DNA from: Apostichopus japonicus | Taxonomy: Eukaryota > Echinodermata > Holothuroidea > Aspidochirotida > Stichopodidae | Length of the DNA stretch: 64,000 nt | Direction: 5' to 3' | NCBI RefSeq assembly: GCF_037975245.1 | Contig: NC_092561.1 | Span: 3,145,001-3,209,000, forward strand | Shown here: one piece after another, positions 62,609-64,000 of the stretch | Layout of the letters: each line of letters starts with the position of its first letter | Position numbering within the stretch: the first letter of the stretch is position 1 | Position numbers and translations under genes: made by a program | The notes under the pieces: generated by a model | Seen by the model: the letters and a program-made list of their open reading frames with translations, nothing else | What the model was told of the DNA's origin: nothing | Databases searched by the model: none

Positions 62609-64000
62609 ATTGTAGGACCTAATATTATATGAGTACCAGTGTAGCTTGTGGGGTACAGAACTTAAATGTGATATAAATACACCTTAATGCATCTAAGTGG
62701 CAGCCTAAAGTAGATGCCTTCATTGCTATTAGAAGCCAATAATAACTTTGACCTTGGTTTTATACTGGAATATGAAAATTCACCTATTGATACTGTATTC
62801 TGGTAATGTGGTATGAGTACCAGGATACCTTGTGGGGTACAGACATTTAAATTAAAATTTGTCTCTCAAGAACTTAACAAGAACTAAATCCTTCTACCTA
62901 GCAAACAATGGATATTCCTCGATATGAATTCACCGATTGACCGCGGTTATCTGTACAGTAAAATTTGTATTCGCATTGTAGGACTTAAGATTATATGAGT
63001 ACAAGTGTAGCTTGTGGGGTACAGAACTTTAATGTGATATAATATACCTTAATGCATCTAAGTGGAAGCCTTAAGTAGATGCCTTCATTGCTATGAGTAG
63101 CCAACAATATTTTTTACAGTGCTTAATATACTGGATAATAAATATTAACTTGTTGATACTGTACTCTGGTCATGTGGTATGAGTGCCAGGATACCTTGTG
63201 GGGTACAGACAGTTAAATTACAAGTTGTCGTACTGTACTCTGGTCATGTGGTATGAGTGCCAGGATACCTTGTGGGGTACAGACAGTTAAATTACAATTT
63301 GTCGTACTGTACTCTGGTCATGTGGTATGAGTGCCAGGATACCTTGTGGGGTACAGACAGTTAAATTACAATTTGTCTCTCAAGAACTTAATAAGAACAA
63401 AATCCATCTACCTAGCAAACAATGAAAACTCTTCAATATAAATTCATCTAATTGACAGCGATAATCTATACAGAATAAAACTTATCATTCGCATTGTAGG
63501 ACCTTATATTACATGAGTACCAGTGTAGCTTGTGGGGTACAAAACTTAAATGTCATATAAATATACCTTAAAAATAATGCATATAAATGGCAGCCTTAAG
63601 TAGATGCCTTCATTGCTATGAGTAGCCAACAATATTTTTGGCAGTGCTTTATATACAGGATAATGAAAATTCACCTATTGATGCTGTATTCTGGTCATGT
63701 GGTATGAGTGCCAGGATACCTTGTGGGGTACAGACAGTTAAATTACTATATGTCTCTCAAGAACTTAATTAGAACTAAATCCATCTACCTAGCAAACAAT
63801 GAAAACTCTTCAATATAAATTCATCTAATTGACAGCGATAATCTATACAGAATAAAACTTATCATTCGCATTGTAGGACCTAATATTATATGAGTTCCAG
63901 TGTAGCTTGTGGGGTACAGAACTTAAATGTGATATAAATACACCTTAATGCATCTAAGTGGCAGCCTAAAGTAGATGCCTTCATTGCTATTAGAAGCCAA

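Larger units (their letters stand above)
45300..64000. repeat. Satellite array with nested and higher-order structure, continues past the window
   Basis: Monomers of about 365-520 bp are marked by 'cgcattgtaggac' at roughly 40 positions. Each monomer has two related cores, 'gtgtagcttgtggggtaca' and 'ggataccttgtggggtaca', implying an ancestral half-monomer. Length differences come mostly from zero to several extra 74-bp subunits around the second core. Left copies are diverged; from about 52 kb rightward they are nearly identical and form higher-order units. The small ORFs in it are repeat translations. Confidence 0.95.

Noticed and set aside
45300-64000. CRISPR-like array, suggested by regular spacing of conserved blocks
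   Set aside because: The intervals between conserved blocks are themselves repeated, the period is hundreds of bases, and the context is eukaryotic. It is a satellite.

Overview
This is metazoan nuclear DNA: AT-rich, with split genes bounded by canonical splice sites, several tandem-repeat classes, and LINE and hAT-like transposon debris. The one clear gene family is the very large interferon-inducible GTPase family (VLIG/GVIN/URGCP). Many copies of that family in a gene-poor, repeat-rich setting fit a marine invertebrate; an echinoderm is my guess, but nothing here proves the species.

Layout. About 2.1-38.9 kb is a tandem segmental duplication. Unit A (about 2,136-16,845) and unit B (about 16,846-36,085) each carry a minus-strand VLIG-type gene. 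Unit C (about 36,086-38,885) is a truncated third copy of the unit's left part and has no gene. Bases 1-300 look like the 3' flank of another VLIG gene, so a further unit may lie to the left. Unit-specific differences include transposon insertions, a (TA)64 microsatellite, small tandem duplications and deletions. To the right come a hairpin-bearing minisatellite (39.3-40.3 kb), a roughly 400-bp tandem repeat rich in AGGTCA/TGACCT half-sites (42.1-44.6 kb) and a higher-order satellite (about 45.3 kb to the window end) interrupted by one hAT-like MITE.

Genes. The unit B gene appears intact. Three minus-strand exons (30538-30472, 29797-29540, 28515-23591) join in frame across two phase-1 introns and give a predicted 1,749-residue protein. 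Its parts are a short basic leader, a death-effector-like (DED) domain, a VLIG/URGCP-type N-terminal region, a large G domain, a long helical region, a Cys/His-rich C-terminal module and an acidic tail. The unit A paralogue (8568-13470) is a pseudogene. It lost about 1.6 kb holding the first exon, the DED exon and the presumed promoter, and it carries a 16-bp deletion, a 4-bp insertion and a 1-bp deletion relative to B.

The most interesting item is the DED plus VLIG-GTPase architecture, which would tie a DED homotypic-interaction module, typical of apoptosis and innate-immune signalling, to a giant GTPase. The paralogues are very similar overall but differ in a few sharp patches in the C-terminal half, as expected from gene conversion or diversifying selection. 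No tRNA, rRNA, CRISPR array or prokaryotic operon was seen. All other ORFs are short, unconserved between repeat copies, or antisense shadows.
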